Below are positions 42,545 through 55,289 of a DNA stretch of 64,000 nucleotides, one piece after another. This DNA comes from Callorhinus ursinus (lineage: Eukaryota; Chordata; Mammalia; Carnivora; Otariidae): NCBI RefSeq assembly GCF_003265705.1, contig NW_020312867.1:1546600-1610599 (forward strand). Reading direction: 5' to 3'. A program made the translations under genes and the position numbers. The stretch's first letter is position 1. The number at the start of each line of letters is the position of its first letter. The notes under the pieces are model-generated. The model ran no database searches. It had not been told where the DNA came from and saw nothing but the letters and a program-made list of their open reading frames with translations.

Positions 42545-43157
42545 TCACATCGACTCCTTTTTTTTTTTTAAATTTTTTATTGTTATGTTAATCACCATAC
42601 ATCATTAGTTTTTGATGTAGTGTTCCATGATTCATTGTTTGTGCATAACAGCCAGTGCTCCACGCAGAATGTGCCCTCTTTAATACCCATCACCAGGCTA
42701 ACCCCCAACCCCTCCCCTCTAGAAACCTCAGTTTGTTTTTCAGAGTCCATCATCTCTCATGGTTCGTCTCCCCCTCTGACTTACTCCCCTTCATTCTTCC
42801 CCTCCTGCTATCTTCTTCTTTTTCTTTTTTCTTAACATATATTGCATTACTTGTTTCAGAAGTACCGATCTGTGATTCAACAGTCTTGCACAATTCACAG
42901 CGCTCACCATAGCACATACCCTCCCCAATGTCTATCACCCAGCCACCCCATCCGTCCCAGCCCCCACCACTCCAGCAACCCTCAGTTTGTTTCCTGAGGT
43001 TAAAAATTCCTCATACCAGCGAGGTCATATGATACATGTCTTTCTCTGGTTGACTTATTTCACTCAGCATAACACCCTCCAGTTCTATCCACGTCGTTGC
43101 AAATGGCAAGATCTCGTTCCTTTTGATGGCTGCATAATATTCACATCGACTCCTTTT
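42545..43157 (-). mobile_element. Young 5'-truncated carnivore L1 with 17-bp target duplication
   Basis: Insert 42562-43140, flanked by tcacatcgactcctttt on both sides. The insert is the L1 3' UTR and the very end of ORF2, closely matching 18830-19415. Confidence 0.95.
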
Positions 43158-45620
43158 GTGGTGCTGTGAGCAGTGACCACTTCCCACACAGAAAAGCAAA
43201 TCAAGAGCATGGGCTGGGAAACTTATAGGCCTGGGCCCAAGTCCCAGCTCACCCTCCACCTGCTCCATGTGTGAGTTTGAGCCAGCAGCCCAACCTGGCC
43301 GAACCTCAGCTTCCTCCTTTCTCCCCACTCGATCCTCAAGCACAGGTCCCTCATGGAGATCCAACCCCAAGGTACAGTATCTAAAAGGCAATCAGACACT
43401 GCACTGTGTAGATAACCCCTCGGGAGGGTGTCTCGCCTACCTTGTCATGCTAAAAATGTGTCTGTCTCTTGAGCTTTGGCCTCATAAAAGGGCTCCTTTG
43501 GGTACCCTACTCCTGGAGGTGTGGGCAGATCCTCCTCATGGTAATTTTGCCACTGCTGTACTTTCTGCAGTCCCAGAGCAGATCACAAGATGTATTTCAT
43601 GGTAAACAAATGAAAGAAGGGTCAGAATCCAGAGCATAAATTCCAGATGGTAAGTGTTTGGAGCCTGAGAAGGACAAGTGCAGCCTGAGCTGACAATCTT
43701 GCAAGGCTTCCAAAAGGAGGCGATCTTGGCCCTGGGGTGGAAGCCCACCTGGGTGTGGGGCTGGTAAAAGGCTCGCTTCTCACACTGAAGCCACTGGATT
43801 TGTGCAAGGGATAGTTTCTGCAAAGAGCCGAAGTCTGGGAATGGAAAATAGAATTGCTCTCCCAGGGGGGAACTGGGAGAGTGTTGCTCTTACTTCTTCC
43901 CCTCTGAAGAGCTTCACCTCTGTTACAACATTGGCTCTAGCAGGCTGGGCCTCCTCCAGCCTGAGGGAGGATCACAGGAAGTCAAGCAACATGCTGTTGC
44001 CAAATGGCCAAGGGCCTCCAACATCCAAGGCCAATTCCCCTCAGCCTCATTAGGAAATCGGTATGTGTGCTCAGCCAGCCCCAGGGTCCGAGGAGGGTCC
44101 CAGAGAGAACTGTTGCATGGCTCCCTGCCTGGCCCTGCCCAGGGGTGGTCAGAACACAGAGCTGGAGACAGTCAGGCTGGGACTAAAGGGGGCCACTGAG
44201 GAAGTGCCCCTCTGGATGCCAGGCTCCTCATCCATAAGAGCAGTCTCCATCTTTGGAGGGCTTAAACCGTGCCAGAGACAAAGCCAAGCCTTTGGTAACA
44301 TTGTCTTTTAATCCTCACCCATCCTGGAAGGTAGGTCTCATTGGCTCCATTTCACAGATGAGAAGACTGAGGCTCAGAGCAGTTAACCAGCTCTCCCAAG
44401 GCCACGCAACTGAGAAGGGGCAAAGGGATGTTGAAGGCTTCAGAATGAAGGGAGGGGGGCATCCTGCTGGGTTGTGTGATGGGGCGACTAAGGAATGCCA
44501 GGACCCCTGGAGAAACATGTCCCCTGTGCAGGCACCTGCCATGGATAGGTGTGGGGGTTGGGCAGACCAGGTGGAGGGAACGGCTCCAGCAAAGGCACTG
44601 AGGGTGAAAATCCCCCCTGGGGCTGCAGTGTGGACTGCAAGGGGGAAGGTGCTGGGGAGGCCCATGGGGTCATGGTGTGGTCTTGCTCTTGGAGACCAGT
44701 GACCGCCCAAGCTTTTCAAGTATGAAGGTCCTCCCATGACAGTAGTTAGATCTGCAGCTGGTAGACTGAAGAAAACCACTGGAAATTCAGCAACCCTTTT
44801 AAATGAATTTACATTTTTCTGGCTTCCAATTTGCAGGCATTTGAAATAAGGAAGCCAGGGGTCATGTTTGATGATATTTGATCTTTTGGCTAAGGGACCT
44901 CTGAATGCCCAAAACTTGCCCTGCCTGTTCCCTGCCCCCTGGGCCTCACTACACCTGGGAGCTGAACCCAGAGACTGTCGTGCTCAGAAACAAAGCAACG
45001 ATTCATTGTCAGCTGGGCCAGTGGCCAGTGGCTGAGCTGGGCAGGAGCACAGAAGGCGGTGGGATGGGCCTCTCCCCACCGTCCAGCCCTCCTCCCAGCC
45101 TCCAGCTGACCTCTGTGCAGCAGAGGGTAGAAATCCCAAGGATGACTGGTTTGGCTAGAGGGAGAGAGGGAGAGAGTTTGGGAGTCCTTACTGGTCACAT
45201 AGCACGATTTGAAGAACAGAAAAAGGGAACCTGGATGTGTGTGGCCCTTTAGCCACAGTCCTTAGGAAACAAGGGCCTACCTGTGTCCTAGATCCAGCCA
45301 ACCAGAGCAGCAATTCCAAATTCCTAGGGGTGGGGGAAGGACCAGAGAGCAGAAAGGCAGGTGGAGATGAATGTTTCTTCCCCCCAAATGGGGATGTGTG
45401 GGCCCCCAGACAATCCTTCGTGGCTACGTGGGTTTGCAGACCCTTGGGAAGACTTGAGAGCCTCTGTCCCCAACCCCACTGCCAGTATCCACAGCCTGGG
45501 GGCCAGGACTTCCTTGGTGACAGTTGGAACCATTAAGCATTCTGAACAGAGATGTGCTTTTGTTATTAGGTAACATTTATGGGGCACTAACTGTATGCAA
45601 ACAAAACACAATGCCACCTG
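43158..45620. other. Upstream intergenic DNA
   Basis: MIRs at about 43190-43330 (plus) and 44270-44420 (minus). The remainder looks unique and holds no supported gene. Confidence 0.5.
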
Positions 45621-45624
45621 TGCT

Positions 45625-45866
45625 TCTCAATTAATTTTTTTAAAGTTTTTATTTATTTATTTGTCAGAGAGAGAGAGTGAGCACAAGCAGGGGGAGCAGC
45701 AGACAGAGGGAGAGGGAGGGGCAGACTCCCCGCTGAGCAGGGAGCCCGATGCAGGGCTTGATCCCAGGACCCCGGGAACATGACCTGAGCTGAAGGCAGA
45801 CACTTAACTGAAGGCAGATGCTTAACGGACTGAGCCACCCAGGCGTCCTGCCTCTCAATTAATTTT
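45625..45866 (-). mobile_element. Can-SINE with 14-bp target duplication
   Basis: Element 45639-45852, flanked by tctcaattaatttt on both sides. The head region has an internal duplication, 'ctgaaggcagacacttaa' then 'ctgaaggcagatgcttaa'. Confidence 0.93.
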
Positions 45867-46209
45867 AATAAAGTTCACTCTGCCTTCACATTAGAGGCCT
45901 GGAGAACTTCCCATGATTCCATAAGTCAAACTTTTATCCTTTCCATAAATTCCTTTTCTGCTCCAGTTAGCCACAGTTGGCTTTCTGTTGCTTGCAGTTA
46001 GGAACCGGCTTAGTGCAATGCCCGTGTCTGTGTGTCTGTCTGTGTGTCTGTGTGGCGTGCACGAGCACGCCCATGTGGCTGGCAGGAACTGAGGGGGCCA
46101 CGGCAATAAGTACCTCCCAGGGCAGTGTCCTGGGGTCTGTTCCCAGATGTCTGTAGTCTGTAGGTGGAGGCTTCTTTTCTGAGAGAAAAGACAGACAAGC
46201 ATTTACAAA

Positions 46210-46350
46210 ATGTTTCTATGTACCAGATATCATTTAATTCTTTCCGCCAAGGAAGGGGGTAACATTCATTTTCACAGCTAAGACACTGAGGGTCAGGAAG
46301 GTCTGCAGGCCTCAGAGCTACTAACTGGTGGAGCTGAGGCGAAGTCCAAA
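46210..46350 (-). repeat. MIR
   Basis: 'tctatgtaccagatatcatt' and 'agctactaactggtggagct' match MIR in reverse. Confidence 0.7.
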
Positions 46351-47339
46351 CCGTGGCCTCCTCCCAAAGAGCCCACTTCCTGCTGCTGGAAGCTCCCACA
46401 GGTGGCCTGAGGACTAAGCGGCTGGGAGGTAGCCAGGTGGGGGCTGACAGAGCTCTGTGACGATGTCTAAAGACCCGGAGAAAACCCTGGCCACACACCA
46501 TCCCGCCGTGCTTCCCAGCACATCAGCGGATTCTGACCTGGGCCATCCTTGGCATCCGAAAGACATGAGTCCAGGAGGCTCCTAGAGAGCCGGCCGGCCA
46601 TCAGGAGCCTACTGTGCACCTTGTCCTGTGCTGTACATTCCCCAAGGGGTGAACACCACGGGACTTCTGCCTGGAACTTGCTGGCAATGCCCCTGGGAAT
46701 GAGATGACCACTGTAAAATGGGGTCGCCCTTGCTGAGCTCCTACTGTGTGCTGGGCCAGGGCTGGCTCTCTGCACTCTTCAGGGGGCACAGCTGTTGATG
46801 ACTGGGAATGCTCAGTCTCTGCTCAAGCCCTGTCTGCTCGAGTCTGGCTTTGCCAACTCTGCTTCTTCCGTCTCCCGCCATCTGAGGAGGGGGCTGCAGG
46901 GTTTTCTTGGGTTCTGGATGGCAGAATGAGGAAGAAGAGGGTGGGGAAAGACCAAGGTCCTAGGGCTAGCTCTGGGGGACAGATCTGTAATCTGCATGTG
47001 AACAATGGGGATTCTTACCTATTTTGTTCCCTGATTTATTCCAAGATGGCTCCTGGCATATAGTAGGTGTTCAGTAAATGCCTGTTGGTTGGACGAAGAG
47101 AGTTTAAAGAAGGAGAAGCCCCAGAGAGCTGGTAGTGATGGAGGCAAGGGAAGTGGCTGGCTGAAGAGAAATATTAGACAGTGTTTTGTGGACTGCATAT
47201 TCCCTTCAGGATGCTCTAAATCACAGTGAAGAACTTGAGGTGTTTTAAAATTATTTGGGGCATGTTGGGTGTGTGAGCCTGTGACTTCCACATGCCATGC
47301 AGTGGACCAGTAGGCTCATACATCCATCAGCTGGATTTT

Positions 47340-47540
47340 TACAACAATCTTTCTAAACATTACTGAGCACTTAAATGATGCCAGGTATGTTCTAAGCTCC
47401 TTGTATGTGCATACATGCACATATACACAGACAACATCCTGATGACGTAGGCACCATCTTTATCCCCATGTTACAGAGGAAGACATGGAGGCACAGAGAG
47501 GTTGAGTAACTGGCCTAGGGACACACAGTCAGGAAGTGAT
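47340..47540 (-). repeat. MIR
   Basis: 'tccccatgttacagaggaag' and 'agagaggttgagtaactggc' match MIR in reverse. Confidence 0.8.
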
Positions 47541-47979
47541 GAAATGGCCCTCTGGTGGGCCTTACACTCCTCTACAAAAGCCCAGGCAGCAGAGGAGGGG
47601 CGAGCGGGCTCTGAGGGGCAGGCTACCCTGAACGGGGCTTCTGAGTCTGAATTTCTGTCCCTCCGTCCAGTCTCCTGCCTTGTCGGCCCAGGGAGGAAAA
47701 ATAAACATTGACAGGACGAGACTCAGGGTTCATCTGGGGGCTGCTGCTTTCCCAGCTGTGAAGTGGCTGCCTCCTCCCCGCTTCCTCAAGCCAGCGCTGG
47801 ACTCCAGTGGTTCCAAGGAACCAGGACAAAGTGTGATCATCGTGGGAAAATTAGCAAACACAGGAGAAAAAGAAAATACAGATGAGCTGGAAGTCCTCCA
47901 CTCAGAGAGACTCCTGGACGCCATTTATGATGCTTATCTGGCAGTTTGTCTTTCTACCATGTGTGCAGGTGTGTACGCA

Positions 47980-47980
<1 letters not shown>

Positions 47981-48017
<37 letters not shown>
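47981..48017 (+). repeat. (CA)n microsatellite
   Basis: About 17-18 CA units, followed by gagagg. Confidence 0.97.
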
Positions 48018-48019
<2 letters not shown>

Positions 48020-48109
48020 AGGCTTATTTTACAGTTGTAGAACATGAGCATTCATTGGACAATAGGGCGAATGTTATTCCATCTCATTAGATGTTCTCGC
48101 ACGATGCAT

Positions 48110-48770
48110 TTTTCTTTAGCTCTCACATTGCTGGTTTATTTTAATTTACAAGGGTATTATACACCGCACCTCTTGCAATTTGTGTTTTGTGATTGAGTTA
48201 TAATTTGCATAAAGTAAAAAGCACCTTTTCTGGTGTTTACATCTGAATTTTGAGAGACTTGCAGCTGTGTAATCACCACCATAATCAATGTCTAGAACAG
48301 TTCATCCCAAACAAGTTCCCTGTACCTATTTGGAGTTGGCCCCTCCCAACACCCCAGTGCCTGGCAACCACTGATGTTTAATTTTCCTATAAATTTGCCA
48401 TCTCTGGAACGTCATATAAAAGGGACCATAGAGTATGCAGCCTCTGAGTCTGGCTTCTTTCACTTTACACAGTGCATTGAGGTTAACCAGGAGCTGCATC
48501 TGTCAGCGGTGTTTCTTTTTATAGCTGAGTAATAATCCACCGTATGGATGTACCACAGTTTGTTTATCCATTCACCAGTTGAAGGAATCTGGCTTGCTTC
48601 CAGCTTTTGGTGATTATGATGACAGCTGCTATAAACATTCATGGACAGGCTTTTGTGTGAACTTATGCTTTTATTTCTCTTGTGGAAACTCCTTGGGGCA
48701 GGATTGCTGGATCCTATGGTATGAGCCTAAGCATATGCAACATTTTTTTTGGACTACGTAAAAAAAGGAA
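48110..48770 (-). mobile_element. Old L1M fragment, antisense
   Basis: 'gtgtaatcaccaccataatc', 'gcctggcaaccactgatgtt' and 'acagtttgtttatccattca' match L1M in reverse. Confidence 0.85.
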
Positions 48771-49249
48771 ATGCATTTTATTTGTGCTTTTTGATATTGT
48801 TATAGCAACTCAAATAATAAACAACTAACAGCTTACTATAAATCCTTCCTTCTTTGTAATGTATGTACGTACATCCTCTAGATCATATGGAGGGGATTAC
48901 ACTACATATACTACTATATACTACATATACAATCTGCTTTTTTCAGTATTTCCATGTTATCATGTTAAAATCTACCACATCTTTTTGGATTACAACAGAA
49001 TGATCCATTGTATGGATATACAAAAATATGTTTAAACAATCCCCTCTTGTTGGGTATACAAGTAGATTGTTTTCATTTTTTGGTTCTTATAAACAACATC
49101 CTAGAACTAAGTATTTTTTCACATTTACAGTTATTACTTTAGGATAAATTCCTAGATGTGGACTTGCTGACATGTTGCATTTTACTTTTTCCTTAAAATT
49201 TTTTTTCTTATGCATATATGGAAAGCTGATATTCAGCACAATCTGCATT

Positions 49250-50040
49250 GCCAATTCAGGAGGAAAAGATGGTCTATGTAATAAACAAGACTGGAATAAT
49301 TGGCCATTCATATGGGAGAAAATGGAAATGATTCCCTACCTCACACCATACACTAAAAATCTATACCAGATGGATTAAAGATTTAAATGTAAATGGTAAA
49401 ACCTACAACTTTAGAATAAAATATGGGACAGCCTCCTTACAGAAAGAGCCTTAATAAAACCTTTTAAACATATCATACAAAAAATTTAAACCATAAAGGA
49501 AATATTTGGTAAGTTTGACTATATTAAAATTGAAAACTTCCTTTCATCAAAAAACCCCAACAAGAATGAAAAACCCAGGGGTGCCTGGGTGGCTCAGTCG
49601 GTTAAGCATCTGACTCTTGGTTTGAGCTCAGGTCATGATCTCATGGGTCTTGGGATTGAGCCCTGTTGGGCTCCCAGGACAGTGGGGAGTCTGCTGGAAA
49701 GTTTCTCTGCCTCTGCCCCTCCCCTCACTCATGCGCATGTGCATGCACTCTCTCTCTCTCTCTCTCTCTCTCAAATAAATAAATAAATAAATCTTAAAAA
49801 AAAAAGAATGAAAAGACTAGTCACAATCTGCAGGAAGGTATTTGCAACACACATAACTAACCAGAGTAGCATCCAGAATATACAAAAATACTTATGAATC
49901 AAAGAGACTAAGAATAGAAAATGAACAAAAAAACATGAACAGAAATTCCATAAAAGATGAAATATTTATCATTACTTTTCAAACTGCACATACATGCCTT
50001 TGTATCTGTGGTACATTCCACAATAAAAATGAAAAAAAAA
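49250..50040 (+). mobile_element. Old L1 ORF2 fragment, interrupted by a Can-SINE
   Basis: 'ccataccagatgg'-type text ('aaatctataccagatggatt', 'aatatgggacagcctcctta', 'aggaaggtatttgcaacaca') is decayed ORF2. The SINE splits it. Confidence 0.85.
49562..49814 (+). mobile_element. Can-SINE nested in L1
   Basis: Element about 49573-49803, target duplication aagaatgaaaa on both sides. (TC)n and an aaataaataaataaatctta tail are present. Confidence 0.94.
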
Positions 50041-51229
50041 TCCGTAATCATTTTTATTTACTGTAAAAGCAACACATTATCATACCAACATTAACCTCTT
50101 AGTTTTGATAAATGTGCTATGATTGTGTAAGACACTATCATTGGGGGAACTGAGGTGAAGCATTTATTGGAATTCTTTAGATTGTCTTTGCAACTCTTTT
50201 GCAAAACCTAAAATTATTTCCAAATAAAAAAAAATTTTTTTAAAGTACTACAGAAGCCAAACCATGCAGAGCCTTGGAGGCTATCTGAATGGTTTGGATT
50301 CTGTTCTGTGAGCAATGGGTTCACTGGAGGGTTTTCAAAAGGTGGGGCAGGGTCCAGTGGATGTGAAAAGACAAAACACAGCTTCTTAAGAATCTCAGAT
50401 ATTTTCAGAGATGTGGAGGCAGAATTTCCCTTTGGCCAGATGGTGGCTGCCTTGGCCATGGGCCCCGCGATCTCCGTGACCGGGGACACATGGAGGAGAG
50501 CCAGGGAGAACACAGCATCCATTGATCAGAGTGGATATCGGGTGGGGAGGGAGAACCCCACAGCCAGTCATTACGGGGTCCTGGGGGAGATGGGGAGGAA
50601 ACGGGAAGGCCAGAGGCTTGCAGGGGTTGGTGGTGGTTGGGAGGGAGGCCTGGGAACTGAGCGGGCAGGCCCCCACCCTCGAGCTTCCTGTGTCCCTCAG
50701 CCAAGCCCTCAGGCTGCTTGCTCCTCACCTGCTCCCACCCCCTGTACCTCAGCATTCAGCAAGTGGCCTCTTCCTCCTTTCCCTCCCTCCCGGTGCTCAG
50801 GCATACACACAGTTCTCTTCCCCTTCTCCCTACCCCCTTCCTCTCAGCACCCAGAAGAGGCCTGGTCCTTCCCTTTTCTGAATTTTTTGGTCTTCTCAGC
50901 TCACAAAATTCTCCATCAGAAGATCAGATAAACCTTCTCTTTGATCCCACGCTTCCCTCCAGCTACTGCCCTTCCTCCCCTCTTCAGCCAAACCTCCTCA
51001 AAGCCCCATTTGTCTCCAAGGGTCAGACTCCCACTTCCTGCCCTCAGACCACCCGCTCCCCCCCAGCCCCTGGAACCTCCTACCCCATAGATAAGAGCAA
51101 CACCTTTCCCTTGGCCTACCCATCCCTGTGCCCTGCTTTCTCTCCTTCCGTAACACTCCTCACCCCTGGAGGTATTACGTACTTACCTGCTTCTTGTCTG
51201 TTTCTCTCACTAGATTATAAGGCCAGTGT

Positions 51230-51636
51230 TACCTGCTGAACTGTGTGTCTGTCCACCCCTACCCCTGCTGCCAAACTCATATGTTGTGGTCCTAAGACCA
51301 CAGAACGTGTCCTTATTTTGAGATATGGTATTTATAGAGGTAAAGCAGTTAAAATGAGATCATTACAGTGGGCCCTAATCCAGTATGACTGGTGTCCTCA
51401 TGAAGTGGGGAAATTTGGACACACATATACACAGGAGAATGCCATGTGAACATGAAGATGGCCAATCACAAGCCAATGGTCTAGAATAGACCATTCCCTC
51501 TCCTCCCTCAGGAGGAACCAACCAGGTTGACACCTTGATTTCAGACTCTTAGCTTCCAGAACTGTAAGAAAATAAATTGTTGTTATTTCAGTTCTCCAGT
51601 CTCTAGTCCTTGGTTATGGCAGCCCTACAGACTCAT
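51230..51636 (+). mobile_element. MaLR-like solo LTR
   Basis: 'ccctaatccagtatgactgg', 'ggaaatttggacacacatat', 'ttgacaccttgatttcagac' and 'ttatggcagccctacagact' are the same LTR class as at 1261-1763. Confidence 0.85.
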
Positions 51637-52199
51637 CTCGCTGATGACAGCAGGAACTTTGCTCTGCTCACGCCACTGTTTCCAGTGCCAAGAACAATGC
51701 CTGGCGCGCAGTAGGAACTCAGTCAAAATATTTGTTGTTTGAAGGAATGAAAGAACTTTTTCCAAACTCAGTGGGTGCTCCTTTTGGCCACTTGATAATT
51801 ATTTGTTTTAAATATATTCCTTAGATGAGGAGAAACATGTAAGCTACAAACGGATAGATGGTGAAAAGCATATCCTCTCAGAGATGTTCCGTGAAAGATG
51901 CACCCTGTGCTCGGGTAGATGGGTGACCTTTCAAAGACTTCCACAAACCAAACATACCCTGGGCACTTATGTTCTTACTTTCTTCACCTTGCAGAAGCCG
52001 GCCTCCAAGGTGATCCCCAGGGACCCCAGCCTCCATGTGGAGTCTCCTCCCACACGGAATAGGACTATGATCGGATAGGGAGGAAATAACAGTGTGTGAC
52101 TTCCCAGGTTAGGCCATAAGATGTTGCAGCTTCCACACTCTCGGGTCACTGGCTCTGGGTGAAGCCAGCCGCCATGTTGTGAGGCCGCTCAGGCAGCCC

Positions 52200-52510
52200 C
52201 GGGAAGGGGCCCACAGGATGGGGAACTGAGGCCTCCTTCCAACAGCCAGCGCCATTCATCAGCCACTTAAGCAAGAGGCCTTGGAAGCGGATCTGTCAGC
52301 CTCAGTCAAGCCTTCAGGTGACTGTAGCCCCGGTCAACACCCTGACTGCGACCTCACAAGAGGCTCTGAGCCAGAATGGTGCAACCCTGCCGTTCCTGAA
52401 TTCCTGACCCACGGAAACCGAGCAATAATCAATGTTCCTTGTTGCTGTAAGCCGCTGAGTTGTGGAATCATCGGTTACCCAGCAATGTATAAGGAGCATA
52501 ACCTGGAAGA
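52200..52510 (+). mobile_element. Old LTR-like element
   Basis: 'gtcaagccttcaggtgactg', 'cctgacccacggaaaccgag' and 'ttacccagcaatgtataagg' resemble the 3' half of an ERVL-type LTR. Confidence 0.65.
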
Positions 52511-53039
52511 CAGCTCCATGTGCGTGTGCTGAGAGCACTGTCAGTCGGTTTAGTGCCTGGCTAAGTTCCCATGCACATATTTTAGCCCTTGATTGAATGG
52601 GTCTCTGAGCAGACTTACCACTGCCTGTCTTTCTCCCCTCGAAGCATCCATGGCTTCCTCCAACTTATTCCTCACTCTCCTGGGGGCCTAGACAACTCCT
52701 TCTCTGGCTCCTTGGTGGGCTTCTCTTCCACTCCTTAAGCGCTGGGGTTTCCTGGGGTTCCATCCTGGGCTCCCTTCCCTTTCCACTCAATAATCATGAG
52801 TCAACTCAAATGACCAGTGGGTCAAAGCTCTCCCACCCCTCATTATGCTGCCAGCTCCCCAACCCCCTCCCCAGCTCAGATCTCTCTAGAGCCCCCGTTT
52901 GTCATCCCCTGGACAGGGACAGCCCCCAGGAGCCTCAGGCTCAGAGTTGCAAACTGAATGTATCTTCTCCCCAGTCTTGCTCCATCTAAGAGGTGGCATC
53001 CCAACCAAGAACTTGTTGCCATCCTGGGTCTCATTCTCC

Positions 53040-53740
53040 CCCAATAATAGCAACCATGCCAGCCCTGTGGATTTTGCCTCCTGGTTAATTCATTTAGTAT
53101 TTCTTGTCTTCTTTTCACCCCTCCCACACCCTCCCACGGCAGCCCAGGCCACCATCTCCTGCCACCTGGACCACTGTAGCAGCCTCCTCACTGCTCTTCC
53201 TGCTGCCATCTACTTCCGTTCTCCACAGATTATTCTCCACAGTCAGAAGGAATTTTAAAATCTAAATTTGGCTGTGCTCACTCCTCTGCTTAAAACCTGC
53301 TCCCTATACTTTACAAAAAGAAGGAGAAAGAAAAGTCTCAGCATGTCACCTAAGTTCCTCTTGCTGTAAGTTGCTCCAGCCTCAGGACCTTTGCACTTGC
53401 TGTTTCCTCTTCCTAGAATTTGCTTCACTCAGTTATTCATGACTCCCTACCTTGCTTCATTTAAGTCTCTACTAATGACTATTTTCTCCAAGATGTCTTC
53501 CCTGTTTGCCCTTCACAGAATAGGAACCCCCAGCCCCTTGCCCTGATTTATATTCCTCCTCTGCACTTGTCACTTTATGCATGTTATGCATTTATTTGCT
53601 TATTGGTTTGTCTTTTTCTCTGTCTCCCAATAAAATGGAAGGTCCATGAGGGCAAAAATTTTGTCTGCTTTGTTCAGTGTGCCCAAACCCAGTGCCTGAA
53701 TAGGGTCTGGCATGCAGTAAGCACTCAACAGATGTAATCA
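53040..53740 (+). repeat. L2 LINE 3' end
   Basis: Long continuous match to the L2 3' region: 'cacctggaccactgtagcag', 'cagcctcaggacctttgcac', 'atggaaggtccatgagggca' and 'cagtaagcactcaacagatg'. Confidence 0.9.
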
Positions 53741-53744
53741 GTGA

Positions 53745-54207
53745 ATGAAATTCTTGCTTTATGTTTTGGGCTCCAGCAACACTGAACTGCTATTGGCTGC
53801 CCACACACACTATGCTGTTTCTTGCCTCCAAGCCTTTGCTCATGCTGACCCACCTGTGTGGAGGCCCTTCCTTCTTGGCATAAATATTTCTCACGACTCC
53901 TTGAAGGTTCTGCTTGGGTTATCACCTCCTCCAGGCAGCCTTCACTGATCACTGCCCCCCTTTGCCTGGAGTAAGTACTCTTTCCAGGTGGGCTCGTGCA
54001 GTACCTTGGACAAGTCAATTGCAGTACCTATCATTGTGTTTTTGAAGGACATATTCATTGTTTCTTTGCTTGCTTGCGTGTTGTGAGCACCTTGGGAGCA
54101 AACCTTTTCTCTGCTAAATCCTTAGCATGTAGGCTGGGATTGTCAGTGCTGAGTGAATGTTTTTATGAATGAATGAATGAATGAATGAATGAATAAATGA
54201 ATGAACG
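53745..54207 (+). repeat. Second L2 3' end with (GAAT)n tail
   Basis: 'ggttatcacctcctccaggc', 'cttgggagcaaacc' and the terminal 'gagtgaatgtttttatgaat' run into a tract of GAAT units (54165-54207), the natural L2 3' tail expanded as a microsatellite. Confidence 0.8.
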
Positions 54208-55074
54208 ATGAGTCAGCTCGGGTCTAGCCATAAAACTCACTCTGTGACCCTGAGAAAATCCGCGTCCCTCTCCAGACAGGGAGTCCCCAGTTTTTCTCCT
54301 CGGTATAACCAGGTGTCTCACCAACCAGCTGTGTTTATTAAAAATACAATTTCTGGTCCCAGCCCTGGGGGTTCTGATCCTGGGGAAGAGGGGATGTCTG
54401 CATGAAATGCACCCCACGGGCCATTCTGATGTGGCAGCAGTGAGACACCATGGCTCCCAGACCCCTTCTTGCTCTGCAGACCTGAGATTCTGTTTTGACA
54501 AGAAACCAGAAGGGGAAAGTGGCACTTGATGGCCCCTGGAGGGCTGGGGGTGTGGGTGGGACAGGCACAGAGAAGGCAGCCGCCCCTTTTCCAATCAGGG
54601 TTGTAGACTGAAAGGGGGAGAAAGACAAGCACAGCTGCACAGGACAACTGAGCTCTTTCATGGCCAAGTTTTCCTCCCCACGACCCTGCCCCCTCCCTGT
54701 TGCCGCCCCCACAGCGCCATCTGTTCAGGTTTTTCACCCTGCCCAGACCCCATCACCCTAGGTAGAGGCCCAGGGTGTACTCTGGTGGCCCTGGATCCCT
54801 GAAGTGGGGCCACAGAGGGAAGGGGCCGTCACCTTGAGAAAGGAGGGAGAGAGAACAAGCATTTTGGGGAAGGAAACATAACTCAGGCTATGCTGTGGCC
54901 TTGGGGGCAGGGTGGCTTGGGGAGTCCCGCTTCCTATTTTTTGGCAGCTCTGTCACTCCAAGGTGATGTGGGGACATTCCACTCATCCTCAGAAACCCCC
55001 TGCCTTCGCTGTGGCAGCTCTGATGGTGTTATAAAGGGGCCTGTCCAGTCCCTGCCATTCCCAGTGCTCAGATT

Positions 55075-55235
55075 TTGGGGTAGATCCCTGGGCTGGGGGT
55101 CAGGATGATGGGCTCTAATCCTGACTCTGCCATGGACATGCTGTGTGGCCTTGGAGAAGACTCTTGCCCTCTCTGGGCATCTTTGCAAGGCAGGTAGGGT
55201 CAGAATGGAGGACGTCTAAGACAGTCTCACTTAAT
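55075..55235 (+). repeat. MIR
   Basis: 'taatcctgactctgccatgg' and 'gtgtggccttggagaagact' match MIR. Confidence 0.8.
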
Positions 55236-55289
55236 TATCCTGTCCTTGCAAAGCATAGCAAGAGTATCTACTATCAACATGACTTATGA

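Noticed and set aside
44876..44895. U2 snRNA-like text 'gatcttttggctaaggg'
   Set aside because: Only about 11 bases match U2 and the following sequence does not.
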